Positions 21,822 to 36,800 of a stretch of 64,000 nt of DNA are shown here, one piece after another (the first letter of the stretch is position 1; every line of letters begins with the position of its first letter). The notes below the pieces were generated by a model. The model was not told where the DNA came from and ran no database searches. It saw only the letters and a program-made list of their open reading frames with translations. The stretch lies in NCBI GenBank assembly GCA_910589415.1, contig OU342631.1, positions 8,804,001 through 8,868,000 of the forward strand. Reading direction: 5' to 3'. Made by a program: the position numbers and the translations under genes. This DNA comes from Malachius bipustulatus (lineage: Eukaryota; Arthropoda; Insecta; Coleoptera; Melyridae).

Positions 21822-24800
21822 CTAGTAACAGAGCCAAGGGGCAAAATCTTCAAGTAGCCACTCACTTTCTAAGAAAAATATGGCAGCTAGAATTCCGATA
21901 GTGATCAACGTGCACATCGTCAATACCAGTATCGTGTTCTGGTGGCGGCGGCAGACGCTCCTTTTATTGGAACCCGGTCTGGAGTTTACGTTGATCACCG
22001 TGAAATGCGTGGAGCTGGCCAGCGACAGGCTGTCGGGATCGGGGGGCGGTTTTTTCACGCTGCTGGGCAGCAGTTCCGACCTGGAATCGACCTGTCGGAG
22101 GTAATACTGGAGGTTCTTTTGACGGGTAGACGGAGACGAGTCCATTTGTCTGTGGATCTGGGCTATCGTGGCCGCTGTTAGAAGTAGAGAGCCTGATCGT
22201 GCACTCTGGAAAATGGGGAAATTATTGTGTTTTTTTTTCTGCGAAAAATGGTAGTAGAGGTACTGACCTGAGTGCTATTGGTACTACTGGGTGGAGAATC
22301 GTTTGAACTTTTGGAGCTCCGAGCTAGTGTTGGTCGTGGTATATGCCAACTCGTGTTAGTGAGTTCTGCAGGGACCTGTAAAGAATAAGATTTATTTATT
22401 TTTTTTTAATTAAACAGCACCACTTTTCGTTTCTTGATAGAAGCGAAAGGGCTAATCGCGGAAAAAAGGGGGCCTTGACCACTTTCTCGAAAATGGCTCA
22501 ATAGACTTCATAAAATGTAACTATAGCAACAGAAGCAGCGTATCAATTTTATTGGTTGATTATTATTACAAATAATTGAGGACTTTCTATTCATGTATAC
22601 AGGTATAGAATAGATAAAATTAATTAGATGAACTTTTACCTATTTTGGAGAAGATCCGCATTGCTCCAGCTTCAGCTGTAATTTGAATTAGCAATGCAAA
22701 TGACAAGGCCGCTTACTTGGTAAACATCAACGACAATCGGAACTGTGCTTTTTTTAATAGAATCGCCTGTTTTTGCACTATTTTCTCGGAAGGTTGCCGG
22801 GTCATCAAATTACTGCAAAATCGAAGTTCTTCTCGATAATCGAGAACAGGAAAAAACTGATTTCTTTAAGCGCTCGAGAAGGTCGCGCGAATCTTTTGAG
22901 CGGTCGTTTAGTGTCAGCTTGAAAATGAAATGAATAAATTTTGAAACAATTAACTTTAATTAATTTGTTGATAACATCGGTTTGTATGTAAATTGAAAAC
23001 ATTTATAATATAGCGGTAATTAACTACTGTATAAAAATACTTGTGTGTCTAGTTTTCTCAGCATCAAGTAGTATGCTAATAGGCAAATTACTGATAAATT
23101 ATAAAGGAGAAACAAAGATACAATTAAAGTATAATCATCTGTTGAAGATTATTACACTAACACTAACACCAGCAACGTTTCATTTATTTAATGTGCAGCA
23201 TTGACCCATAAACGCCGACTTCCAGCACTCCATTACTGACAAGGCGATGGGAATGTCACTTTTGCATCATTTCGTTATATTATTATCTCGTTTTAACATT
23301 TATTCGAACCCATTAATTAAAACTGCGTCCACCCACCCTGCGTCATAAAATTGAAACGTAAAAGCGCCCCGAGCTTCCGATTTAAAAATTGCCAACTTGG
23401 AAATAATGAGGACGCATAAAAGTAGACACCTTGCAATACCTAATTCAATTTTGCGAATTGAAAGCATTTTTGTATTATTATTGAAATTAATTTTTGCAAC
23501 AGTACAAAATTAATTTTCGCGATATCCTGGTCACGGCACCATTTGAAACAGGAAAACTTTTTTATACGACTTTCTGGTTATACAAGCGCCACTTGCTACG
23601 CTATAATTTTCCCAGAATTGATGTTGGAGATGTTCTTTCGTTCCAGACCGGGGGCTAGAGAGATTTTTCATCAGAAATAATGTCAAAATTAATACTTGAT
23701 AATATTGTAAAACAATATAAAATTTTCTCAAAATTTTAACATTCTATCATACGTTGTGTGATTTTAATATTCTCCATACTACTCTTGCTAATAATAATAA
23801 TAATTTGTTAAAATTCTATTATTTATTTTATAATAATAAGAGGTTGAAAAACGGAAACACGGAATGATTAATTTTCCTATTTTATTTATTTACACAACCT
23901 GTCAATGCCTTTGTCATTAAGTAATTCCCCATTAATTAAACATAATATATATTTTACTATATTTATATTTTATTATTAATCAAAGTTTAACCAATATCCC
24001 ATGCATGCAGCGGTGTACAACAACTATCTATGGTAAAGTGTTTTCGAATTCAACCTTAACATCATAAACTGCTGTTAGACTAATGATCTTACGCCAGCTT
24101 ATCCGTTTTTGCCTTTAGGTTGCATATTAATTAAAACAACGTTAGTTAGAGGTATCGGGGTAATTATTATTAACATATTATAACAACATACTAATGCGCG
24201 AACACCTTGAGTCGAATTAATTGATCTGTAATAATAATCCTTTTGCGGGAGATTTATCGGCCGTTTAAGGAAGCGAAAGGAAAAATCGAAGCAATCGATT
24301 AAGCAGAATTGGTTAAAAACGGAAACATTGCATATTATGTATGTAGGATAGCATTTATTTATTTTCTTTGTCATTTATCAATTTATTGATTAAATGACAT
24401 TTCTGTAGTAGTTGCATTCGTTAAAAGCTTTTAATTAATAACTTATTGTTAATATTATTAATATATTAATTCATTCAGGCCTTTTTTTCGTTTTCATTTT
24501 TAAATGGTTTATTATTACACAACTTCAATATGAAACAGGAGTGTTCAATATCCGGTTGATTATTTTTTATAATATATATTTTTAATATAAGTTGAATACA
24601 ATTAAGGGTTATATGATATTTAATAATAATATACAAATTTATAGTATTATATAAAATACATTTATTAAATGTTATAATATTATTATAATATTCTATATAT
24701 AATAAAAAGAGTTAACCTAATTAATTGACCACAATCCCGATAAAGCTTATATTTTATGTATTACCAATTAGCCAAAATAAATCAAATATTTTTATATGTA

Positions 24801-27800
24801 CCTAATTATAATAACGTTATACATTATAATAGAATATATTGAATATTTTAATATTATCTAATATATGTTGATATTAATATATTAAGATATATATTACATA
24901 TAATATAATAAAAGAAGAAGGTTTGATGGGTTTTTATATTGTATTGTATTGTAATATATTGTATATATTCTATTATATATTAATAATATTCTATGTACAT
25001 ATTAAATAGAATATAGAATATTATAAATGTATAATAGAATATAATACAATATACCTAAATATATAATATAAAAACCCACCAAACCTTATTTTTACTTACA
25101 TGTAATATATTTATTAATTTTTATAATATAGGTAATAATTAATATCATATTCAAAACATTTTCAAGTTTCTGATAATACGAGTATCATTTAAAATAATTA
25201 TGAATTATCAAAATCCTTGTTTTCAATTTTTTTGCACGAATCTATCATTAATTTCCGTTTAATAATCCCTGTCAGATTCAGGAAGCTTTTATCTTCGAAT
25301 TATTTCGTCCATATTTGGGTGGACAAATTGATGACTTGGCCTTTTTCAAATCCTTCCAGTATGTCTTATGTACATATACGGTGTGTGATTAAGAACAGCC
25401 GTTTGAACGTGATTTGAATTCGTATCTCTCTAACATGGAACTGACCTTCTTGTAACTTACATTGTTTTAATCGTAATTAAATCATACTTGTACGACGGTT
25501 TCGTGTTTGGTAATATCCTAATTTGCAAGGTTTCGTTGACGAAATATTGAAATGTGAAATTTATAAAATAATAATATTAATATGCGAGTTATCCGCAATT
25601 AAAATTATTAAACGTCTCTCTAGCGTCTTCAGTAAAGACAAGATCTGTCGGCAATACCGTTTTAATGCTAATTTATTGGCTCCTGATAAGAAATTATTTC
25701 TAACAGTAATATCCTTATTAAATTTAAATAATTAATTCATGGCCGTTTAAAAAAGAGAGGACAGTTAATTTGATATTGTAAAAAATAAGATATTTTAAGC
25801 ACTGCGGGCGTTAAGATGAACGAACTACATAATTATATCGGCCCAGTAAGAAAAAACGCCACCATTAAACACGTTTTTTCCGCGATATGGATACTTACAT
25901 CCGCCCTAGAAGAGGAATCAAAAAAAGTGGTAAAGTGGCATATACACATGCAGTTAAGGATTACGCGATCACTCCTTTAACCGCTAGGCTATCGATGCCT
26001 CGATGCCTCGTAAACTATGCTTATTCGTCAATATGACTAAATATTATGGTTGAACAAGAAAAATTCAAATTTTCTTCGATCGATAAAGAAAATCCTTGCA
26101 CCTTACCGTTCTTATACATACTTCTTTGATATACTGTTTTATTTTAGGACTGTTAGGTATTTAATTTATTTAAAATATTTATATCCTATTTATAAATATG
26201 TCATGATTTATTCAGTAGTGACAGATAATAATTATTATTGCTCTATCTATCTGCTATACGTACCTTTACATGACATATGTAATAAGGTGTGCGTATTGTT
26301 ATTATTAATCACTCGGTATATTTACATACGAGCATTGAATGTATGTTTACGTTTACCTTTTAAATACCAATTCATAATAATCGAATGTGCTAATATGTAA
26401 ATTGCTCTTCTAGTATCAATTTATCGGTGAATATTTAAGAACAGGACGTGGATGAGGATTTTTTATTGAGGACGAGAGCAAATATTTTGTTTTTTTTTCA
26501 TTTATAAAAAATCAGTTCAATTTTTTATACGAGTGAAAGAAATATTTATTTCATAATAATAATTTAAAAACTCATGCCCTATTAATATACAGGCTGTCGG
26601 GTAAATAAGCACTTTTGTTTAAACAGTGATAGGAAAAAATCTGATGTCCAATGGTGCCGGTGCCATTATCTTAATTTGCGTTTAGAAAGGTAAATGTATT
26701 AAACCTTTATCACCATAGTAACATTTGTAACAACAAAAAACTGAGCCCTACTTTAGTGAAGTCTGGATTTAGAAATATTTAAAGCGCAATAGGGCATTAG
26801 TAACTTTTTTCATTTTTCATTACCTCTGTACACCAAGCTCTACTGATTCAGGTTTAACTTTCAATTTTTTTTTGTATAGTTTTCACATTTCGTTCAGACT
26901 ATCGGTACCCGGATGGGCTGTTTTGTAGCGAGAATTCGTGAAATATGTTGCCATTGTCTGATGCAAGAATTTGTGGAATTTCATTGATGGCGAAAAATTT
27001 CTCCAACAACTCGATCTTTTTTGATGATGAGGGGGCGACTTGTGAAACTCTTGATTTGGCATCCATTAAAATCAAAAGGTGCTGGACGCAATCCCAGTTT
27101 TTTTTTTTTTTAAGGGAGGGGGTCTCCGTCGCTGCTTTTGGCGGACTCGACCAAGTTGCTTGTTTGACGCAGATTTGATGGACGTATTTATTTATAGCAT
27201 GTGTGGTCGAATATTCTGATTTGATTGGTGGTTAAGAAGTTCTTCTGATGATTTCTTTGATTGATGAAAATTATGCCCATAAAGATCTAATGGGTGTACG
27301 TTTTTATAAGAGCAAATGCTGGAGATCTCGGTTATCTTAAGAGATACGAAGTCGGTTATTGGAAATTGGCAAATTGGAAGACCTTTTTTTTTTAATTAAG
27401 AATTGTTGGGCTATTTTAGGGTGCGTTCACAACGTTTAAATTATTATTATTACACGTACTAATGAGACGATGAGCTTTACAAGGTTTCACCTCACCTTAA
27501 CTTAAACGCTTGCCGAAGATGGTAATGGATTTCATATTTTCAAGAACGATGCTTATAATATGAAGTATTTTTGTGTAAATAATTAATTATTATTATTAAT
27601 TTTCCGTCTACGTGATATAAGTCATCCGTCTACACCGTCTTGCGAGATTTAACGCAAGATTGGGTAAACTGAATGCAGGACACGAATAACAAAAGGTATG
27701 TCGACATACCTATACCTAGGTACTCTTGCGATTTCTGTTGCCGGGGTCATGCGGCACTTATTTTACCTTCTATCAGATCAATGTCAATGCTTCCGGTAAA

Positions 27801-30800
27801 GGCGATATGGGCAGGCGATTATATAAACCCCACACTGGAATTTCACCTGACTCAATCAGAGCCAAGGTAACAACGTTTCGATTATTCGATATGTTCGTTC
27901 GATCACGGATCACGGGTAAAGTTGGCCAATGTCCATCTGTTTCTGGGGCCGACTGTATATAAAACAGGTTTTGTCTCCCATTTCCCCATTTTCTCTTTTA
28001 TAATAATTATGTAATTAGGAGGGAATATTTCCTCTTTTCACTTTTAGTGTATTTTTTAATAAGAAAATACACTATTGAGGACGACATCACTTTTCGAAAA
28101 TCACCCAAACTCATCAAAATGTCCACAGATCATGAACCCCAGATCACGAAAAAGTGGTTTTCCAAAATTCACCTGCCCACGATATACAGTGTGTTTACTG
28201 TAAGGTTGATGGCCAAACTTCACAGGCTGATTCTTCAGACTAAAATAAACAAAAGTTTCCCATTAAACGTGTGTCCGGAAATGCACCGTTTTTGAGATAC
28301 AGGATGTCGAAAAAAGAATTATTTTTTCAGTTTTTTTTTCAAGATATCTCAGGAACCGTATGAGATATAATGTTCAGCTCTTATACACATTATACTTTAT
28401 TTTTTATTTAGATGGATTCCACCAAGTCAAAATTCTAGGGGAACGATTGGCAACAAGACTGATTAGGTTGGTTATGGTGATAGTTGTTACTAAAATAGTC
28501 ACTGGAATAGTTACTAAATTAATTTAGGTTATGTCCATTAGTTGAAATGTCATTTTATTTCAAAATTTCAATCAAAAAAAAAAAAAAACTATAAACGCAA
28601 TTTTTAGAGGTAAATTGGAAAATTTTAGAGACTTGTAGGTGTAAGTACCTTAGCTATTTACTCTTATAAATCTTATGTATGTAGGATTAGACCGATTCCT
28701 TCTTAGTTTTATGTAAAAATGTTGAAAATAGAAGAAAATCTATTATTGATAAATAGAAGAGGTACTTACATTATTTAATCATTTTTTAAGAATTTTTCAA
28801 GGAATCTGATTAAACAGTATTTTTGCTTAATCTGGAGAAACATCTTTCAATCGCTATTGTTTATAGCATTTGATGATTCCTTCTTTTCTTTCTTTTGAAA
28901 TAAATTTACCTGCCTGAGCATTTTAATAATTTTGAATTTGATAATTTGACAACTTCAACTTTTCAGTTCCTTCGCGTTTCGCTGTGACTAGAGTGCCGAC
29001 TCAGGGAGTAGACCTAGTTTTCGCAAAACATCATTGGATATAGTCAATCCAAGCAACAGTTAAATTTGTCCTCAAAAAACGAATAACTACTAAAAAAAGG
29101 ACTATTTTCGAAGAAAATAAAGTAATTTGAAGTTTTTTATTTGCGTTTTATAACAGTGCAACGTACAACAAGGAAACATGTTTTGCAGGTGACGTCATAG
29201 CCTATACCCGAATCGGGGAATGTTGCCGTTACTTTAGTCACAACGTAAATTTTTTGCCAAGGTCGAGAAAACAGGCTACCATCCGACAATATGAAAAATA
29301 CTGTTTAAAGATTGCACAGGGTACCAACTTGACAGCTGTTTGACAAGTCCATCTAAATAAAAAATAGACTTTATGTGCTCACTGATACCCTTATTTTCGC
29401 CGTAAAATAAAGGTTTTAAAAAAATTCAGTGGCGTAGATTTAGGGTTTTTTGAGGGTTTCGACCCCCTAATTTCTACGCCACTGGAATAAATGCGATTTT
29501 AAGCAGCGCCTTTGAACCGTCCATGCTTTCTACACCAAAAAGGTACTCTAAAGTGAACCGTTTCCGAGAAAAATTGCATTTTATGAGAGAAAACATCACT
29601 TTTTAACGATTTTTCAACAGAATTTTGAAAAAATGAAAGTAAGTGAAAACTTCTTATTCCTGTAATTAATGTTTTTTCTCGTAAAATGACATTTTTCTCG
29701 GAAACGGTTCACTTTGGAGCTGTTAACTAAGAATACCTTTTTGGTGTAGAAAACATGGACGGCTCAAAGGCCCTGCTTAAAATCGCATTTATTCCAGTGG
29801 CGTAGAAATTAGGGGGTCGAAACCCTCAAAAAACCCTAAATCTACGCCACTGAATTTTTTTAAAACCTTTATTTTACGGCGAAAATAAGGGTATCAGTGA
29901 GCACATAATGTGTATAAGAGCTGAACATTATATCTCATACGGTTCCTGAGATATCTTGAAAAAAAAACTGAAAAAATAATTCTTTTTTCGACATCCTGTA
30001 TCTCAAAAACGGTGCATTTCCGGACACACGTTAATGGAAAATTTCTTGTTTATTTTAGTCTGAAGAATCAGCCTGTGAAGTTTGGCCAACCTTACAGGAA
30101 ACTTTATTTTTCAAGACTAGCGAACGAAACTTTGAAATAATGTTAAATTTTCGTTGAAAATTTTCTAAAAGTCGCGTTATTTCTACAGGGTGTCCTTTCA
30201 AAATTCCAGAAATCCGGTTTTCGTCATCTCATTTCAGGTCGTAGTTTTCAAGCTAGGGCGCTGAAATTTTTGTGGGAGTAAGACATCCACAAGGAGTGGT
30301 CAGTTATTGCACTTGAGCCGTTTCAAAATGGCGGCCATTTGAATTTTCGGAAAATTAGCTATTTTTTGACCCCTGTATAAGCAAGATGGAAAAAAACTTT
30401 GAAACCAAATCAACAGGATTGAAAGAAAATTACTTGAAATTTGATTTAGTGCAACAAAATATACATTGTTTTTATTAATAACCCAGTGGTGTAGGTAGGA
30501 AAAGGGTAAAAATTGATCAATTTCTCTAAAAATTTATGAGCGCAGGTTTTTGAAGGAATTGAACTAAACTATTCAATAGTAGTGTCTTGTGATTGTCGTT
30601 AACTCACAATAATAATTATCGTAGGTAGGTATTACTCCTGTGGGTCGTTCACGTGTAGTTACATTTATGTAAATTAAATTCAATCTCTGATAAATAACAA
30701 AGAAGCAGGTTTAATAATCCTATTTATATAACTTATATAAAAACTGTTGAAAATGATAACAAAGTTTTGAATTAGAAAGAACATGAAACTGATGTAATAT

Positions 30801-33800
30801 ATTCTTGAAAAAGCGCAGAAGCATTTTTTGTTCATAATTAAAATAACACAAAAGATATTAATGATATGGTAATTATGCGTATGAAATTTCAATAAATTTA
30901 AAAAACCTGTGAACTACATAATATTACATTATTCATTTCCGAACTTATATAATATAAGTATAAAATAAAAATAAATAATGAATAAATCAACAAAGCGGAT
31001 ATAATTTCAATCCTTTCAAAACATAATACCTACCTACACAACAAAAACACCGAGTAAAGGTTATGCACTTTTCAGTTTTCACTATACTATGGGTAAGGAG
31101 TTCTTCAAGCAGAGATTTTCGGTGTAATTTTTTTTACGAATTTTAAATCTCTGAAAGTTCCAAATAGAGGGATCAAATTAGGAATCAGATTTTCCTTCAT
31201 TAAGGGGATACTATCTCCCCACTTTAGGGTAAAAGAGAAATTATGGGCTTCCAGACTCTTTTTCTTAATTAAAAAAAAAGGTGTTTGATTTATAAAAATG
31301 ACAGTCTAAGATCTAAAAAGAATCAACAATAACCTTATTAGATTTATTTTTCCTTTTTTTATTTGAACTTAGAGAAAATTCTAATTAAATAGTAGTTCTA
31401 TAATAATTGAAAAGCTCATTCAAATAAATAAACAATCCCTTTTGGTGCTGTTTGTATGGCAACCCTGTTGCACGGGGAGACAAAAAAAATTTTTTAATAA
31501 AAAAAATTAGACAATACATGAAATAATTAATAACTTAATCTATTTCGGTCCCTTCACTTTAATTAAAACAACTCATGAATCTTGGAGATATAATACTGAA
31601 GATAGGCTATTTAGTTGGTGAATTTCAAAGATGTTTATTTCGCCCTTTTTTGGAAAATTTCTTTAAAAAAATAGAACTTTACTTAAAATTCGCTGGTGCT
31701 GGTGCTGGTGCTGGTGCTATTATTGCTTATAATACAATTGCGATGATGTAATAGGTGAACTACTTGCAGTTGAACGGTAATTAGTTGTTTTTTAATTAAG
31801 TAGGTACCACAAGACATAGACGAAGAGCTTAAAAATTGAACTGCTAAAAACGACGACATTCACGGGGTTATCATAAGTTTAAAGAGTCTATTGAAGAGTC
31901 GGAAATCGAAAAACTCCGGAAGGTGATATTAATCTATTGATCATTAACGGGAAATGTTATGGTTTAATTGACCGAGTTAGTTAGTTATTTGTTGCAGATA
32001 TTCCAATTGCATCGACAAAAAACTATGACGTCGATCATTTATTCCCTAACATAGTTTCAGGGGAGCACATCTAATGTGAAGTTAATGAACGAAGAAAAAC
32101 GCAGAGTGCTTTGGAACTTCTTTAAAATATTGTAGAGACAGTAGGCAAGGTATACATTATACATAATTCAAAGATTTTCAGGTACGATAACAAGATATAC
32201 AGGTACCTAGGCTTTTCTCCGTTTTTTAGTGCTAGCGACCTAGCCATTCCCCAATCAGCGAAGGGTTACGTCATATTGCCTGGAAGCTATTTGCTAAAAT
32301 TTTGGCGTAACCTGTTGTAACAGACACCGGCCACGTCACCTCCGACCTCTACGATTAGTTCCACGCTTATAACCTGCGCTCTAAAATCATCTCTTCGAGG
32401 TATTAAAGGTCTGTGAATCTATACACGATATATTTGATAAAAAGGTCGTGAAGAGTTTTAATTTGTGAAAAAAAACTTATTTTCGTCTTTTAATAACGCA
32501 AGAAGGTAAATATACTTTAACTCAGTAATGAAAATACGTCAAACGTGGCTAAGATTTTAGGAAAAATTTATTTATAATATCTTTATACAGGGTCCATCAA
32601 TAAACATCTTGTCAAACCTTCTGTTAAAAAGTTATTAAAAAATTGAAAAGTCACTAACTGAGCCCGATAAATCTCCATGCAAGAAATTTGATTGTTCGTT
32701 AGTTGAAAAAAAAAAATTGAAGACGAAAAACTCATAAAACATGAAAGAATATCAACGCACGTAAAGACCAGAAACCTCAACTTTCAGATCATGCATGCAG
32801 ATTTGGTATCAGTTCTCTCTCAATTTATAGATCGTACGGTGTGCATCAGGGACGGTAGTATAATGCATGCATGACGGTTATTTTTCAAGCTCGATAAATC
32901 ACACGAATTTGAATGAAATATTTATCTCTAGCGCCAATTAAAAGTGAATTTATGACGCGGCAGGCGGCAGGAAAGTCGAAAGCCTCTATTTCGATCGTTA
33001 GGAGGAAATCTGCGACTCCGATAAATTAATAAACAATCGATTTGATTACTTATCGATACCCACTAATGTCACACTCATTGCAATCTGGTCGGGCTGGGGC
33101 ATTTGGACCGGATCATACGGTCGACGTTTCGCAATCGAAATTCCTATGAAAATTATTAGTCACCAGCTCCAGCACCAGCTCTTGAATCAATAGGAATTTA
33201 TATTACTTATATGTAATGTGTTATTATTATGCACTTACATAGGTAAGGTATGCATTCATTTATGTGCAATATTTGTGTTTTTCCTATAAATAATCGCAAG
33301 TTTCACTTTCTAGCTATTTAGATGTTGATTTTTTTGGTTTCCCCAAAATGTAGGTACAAGTTTGATTTACACTGTCCAAGATAAGAATGAACCATGGGGA
33401 TCTCGGAAACCGTGGGAGATTTAGGGCCGGTGAAATGGGGACAAAGTTGCACAAATAGAAGGACAATGCAATTTTTGAAAAAAATAAATAAAAATTTTCA
33501 ATTTTCGTTTCTGTAATTTATTGACGTTATTATTGAAGATTGTGAAAAACTGAAACCATATTTCCATTGTATATTGGCCAGCTTCTTTTTTGCAATGTCA
33601 GTTATTTTTTATTTGATAATTTATATTTGCTGGACCGAACTTCAATTTTTTTCATACGGACCTGGATTTTTTATTGCGAATGAAAGATGTTTTCATTCTG
33701 AATTTAATGATGTTCGGATGATCGGATACGGATCTGTGCTCTCATTAAATTTCTTGGTCTTGTATTGTCATTCAAATCCGACAAGTCAAACAAGTTTAAT

Positions 33801-36800
33801 AAGAGCACAGATCCGTATTTAGGGGAAATTAAACTAATGATGTCGATAGCTATAGTCCGAGACACGTTTGATTGAACCAATATGTGTGGGGAACATCATC
33901 AAATTCAGAATTAAAATATCCTTCAATATTTGCAATAAAAGAATAAAATTCAGTCCGGCCCTGCAAATATGAGTCGTCAGATAAAAAAAAAACTGACATC
34001 GCATAAGTAAAGCTGATGGTTAATGACTGCAATGAAAATGTGGTTTCAGTTTTTCTCAATCTTCGATAATAAGGTCAATAAACAAGAAAAACTAAATTTG
34101 AAAATTTGTTTTTTTCAAAATAATAATTTTAAAATCAAAAATATTTTTTGAAATCTCTACCATTGCATTGTCCTTCTTTTCATTCTTATCTTGGACACAC
34201 TGTACTTCAATAATTATTTCTTGCAGTTTTTTTTTCTCTACTGAACGAAGAACGAAGTAAAATTTCAATACGACGTCCATAATAAGGAAAATAAAAGTTG
34301 CACTATCGCCATGAAAAATCTAGAGTGTCTTGATTTTTTTTGACACAGTTAACTATGTTCAATGGGCTAAATTCTAAACTTTAGAACTGTAGAGGTAATT
34401 AACTACTGTTACTGTGTGAGTGAGTTATTGACGAAAGAAAAAAAATTGCTAATTTCGTTTTTTTTTTCAATTATCTAGTGCCCTATGAATTTTTTTTAAA
34501 TCTGAAAAATTCATATAAATGGAAAGTGTCTCATTTTTCATAATTTAATCGACTGGGTATCTCTAATAACCGTTTCCGATATCTCAATAATACTGGCACC
34601 ATGAAACTTTGCGTAACCCTTAGGTATGACCAGAAAAAATTTACAGATTTTTTTTTAATAATTAACCGTAATACCCTTGAAAAAATGCCAATGGTGGAAA
34701 TTGGAAAATGTTGTGAATAATGCACCAATCAACAATAATTGTTTATTTTTTATTTTTAAGTTGCTTGCAATTTTTGAAAACGTTTCTATTTTTTAACTGC
34801 ATTTTAAGTGGATCAAGTTATTTTGGTTTTCATATCCTGATCTTATAAAATAGGGCACTTATTATTACTACAAAACAAAAAGAAACTACTTGGCGTTCTA
34901 GAGATATTATAAGGTTCAAATTTGGTACCCAACATTGCTATTTTTCAGCCTTGGGCCAGTTCAAAAAAGCACCAACATCATTTCTTCTAGAGATCTACTA
35001 AATTAGGCCATTGCTGATTAACATGATGGGACCAAGACAAGAATTAAGTTGTCAATGTTTTCCGTCCACACGTTAAATCTCGAATTAATCATACTAACCA
35101 ACCGAGTATGGCAAGTGGGTTTCAATCAGCATAAGCGTGTTCTTTGCGGGAATTGGTCGCTCATGGTTTCGTAGGTATGAGAAATCACCGTTACCGAATA
35201 AAAAAAAAAACAGAAAATACTTTTTGTGGAAAGAAATTTTGGACTTGCTCAGTAGCGATTCGGCAAAAATGAGAACGATCTTTGGGTTCAAGATCAAGCA
35301 GAGTAAGAGAACTTGATGGTGTTAATGTTGATATGGTGATGGTGGTTTTGATTTTTTGGTTTTGGCACTCTAATAAAGGGCAACGTATAGTAGAGCCATT
35401 TTAAGAATACGGAAAGCCATAAAAGTAGAAAGAAACAGAAAAATGCATTTATAGATGCTTCAGACTGACCAGTGGTTCTCAAACATTTTCAGATACATAG
35501 TAGGTACTTCAAATGGATTTTAAAAGTGGAAACAGTTTTAGAACCTCACCTGCATTTCAGTCTGCAGTCTACACATTGTTGGGATTAATTTCTCGGAAGA
35601 CATTCAAATTTCCCATTCAAAGCGAGCGCCTAATAATAAAAAAAAAAACATATCTACGCCTCTGGACACATGCGCACTTTATTTGTCGGAAGCACATCTA
35701 AAGCAAATATCAATTTGTAGTAATTCATCGAGGTTCATTGCCAATTAAATGTCCGAAAGGGGTTTAAAATTCCACTGAAGTCATTGTAGAAATTTGCAAA
35801 TACGTGGCAACACTGCACGGGAATATCCCGTCTCGGCGGCCGGCGCTAGTTCTCGACGGTACTGGCGCTAGTTTCAGGAGCGCTGAACCGAGCGCCAAGC
35901 TCTAGCGCCGAGAGTACATATTCTCGTGCAGTGTTGCCACGTCGTCGTGAATTTCTACAATCACTTCAGTGGGATTTTAAACGACTTTCGTAAATTTAAT
36001 TGGCAATGAACCTCGATGAATTATTACAAATTAGTCTTTGCTTTAGATGTATCTCCGACAAATAGTGGTGCGTAAGTGTCCAGGGACGGAGATATGATTT
36101 TTTTTATTCCTCACACCTATCTTTAAATGCGAATTTAATTTTCACTGTCTTCCGAGCAAACAATTTGAATGAAACTTCGCACGCAAACTTGTCTTTTAGT
36201 GTGCTTTCGACTAAAAATGGTGCCAAAGAGTCACAAAGTCCAGGGGCGGAGATATGATTTTTTTTTTAATTTTTCAGGCTCTAGTTTTTAATGCGAAATT
36301 TGACTGTCTTCCGAGCAATCAATTTGGATAAGATTTCGCACGCAAACTTGTATTTAGATGTGCTTTCGACTAAAAATAGTGCCAAAGTGGCACAGAGTCC
36401 AGGGGCGTAGATATGATGTTTTTTAATTTTTCAGGCGCTAGCTTTGAATGCGAAATTTGACTGTCTTCCGAGCAATTAATTTGGATGGAATTAAATTCTA
36501 GAGTAAACTGAGTAGGAAAATCTCCATTGTATCTTAGCGTTCAACGGCATACCCCCTGTGAATTTGCACTACACTACAATTTACTCAGTTTACTCAAGAA
36601 TTTATGATACCTATCGTTTTCAGATTTTGATCACTTTATTACACACCAACACTAACACCATAAACCAATCATTCTATCTGTCATTTCTATATACATACAT
36701 AACTATATTTTATTTAATTAAGGCTTAGTATGGAGTTTTTTTATTTATTTATTTTAAGCGATTTCGATTTTATTAATAGATATCTACAGTAGTATGGAAG

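Noticed and set aside
22745..22933. Short open stretches on both strands in the intron
   Set aside because: Overlapping frames in AT-rich DNA without motifs or splice sites.
31692..31717. CRISPR-like spaced repeats from recurring GGTGCT runs
   Set aside because: Simple contiguous microsatellites without spacers, in a eukaryotic genome.
33574..33822. 82-codon hydrophobic frame
   Set aside because: It lies inside the 33370-34202 fold-back element and has no features beyond low-complexity hydrophobicity.
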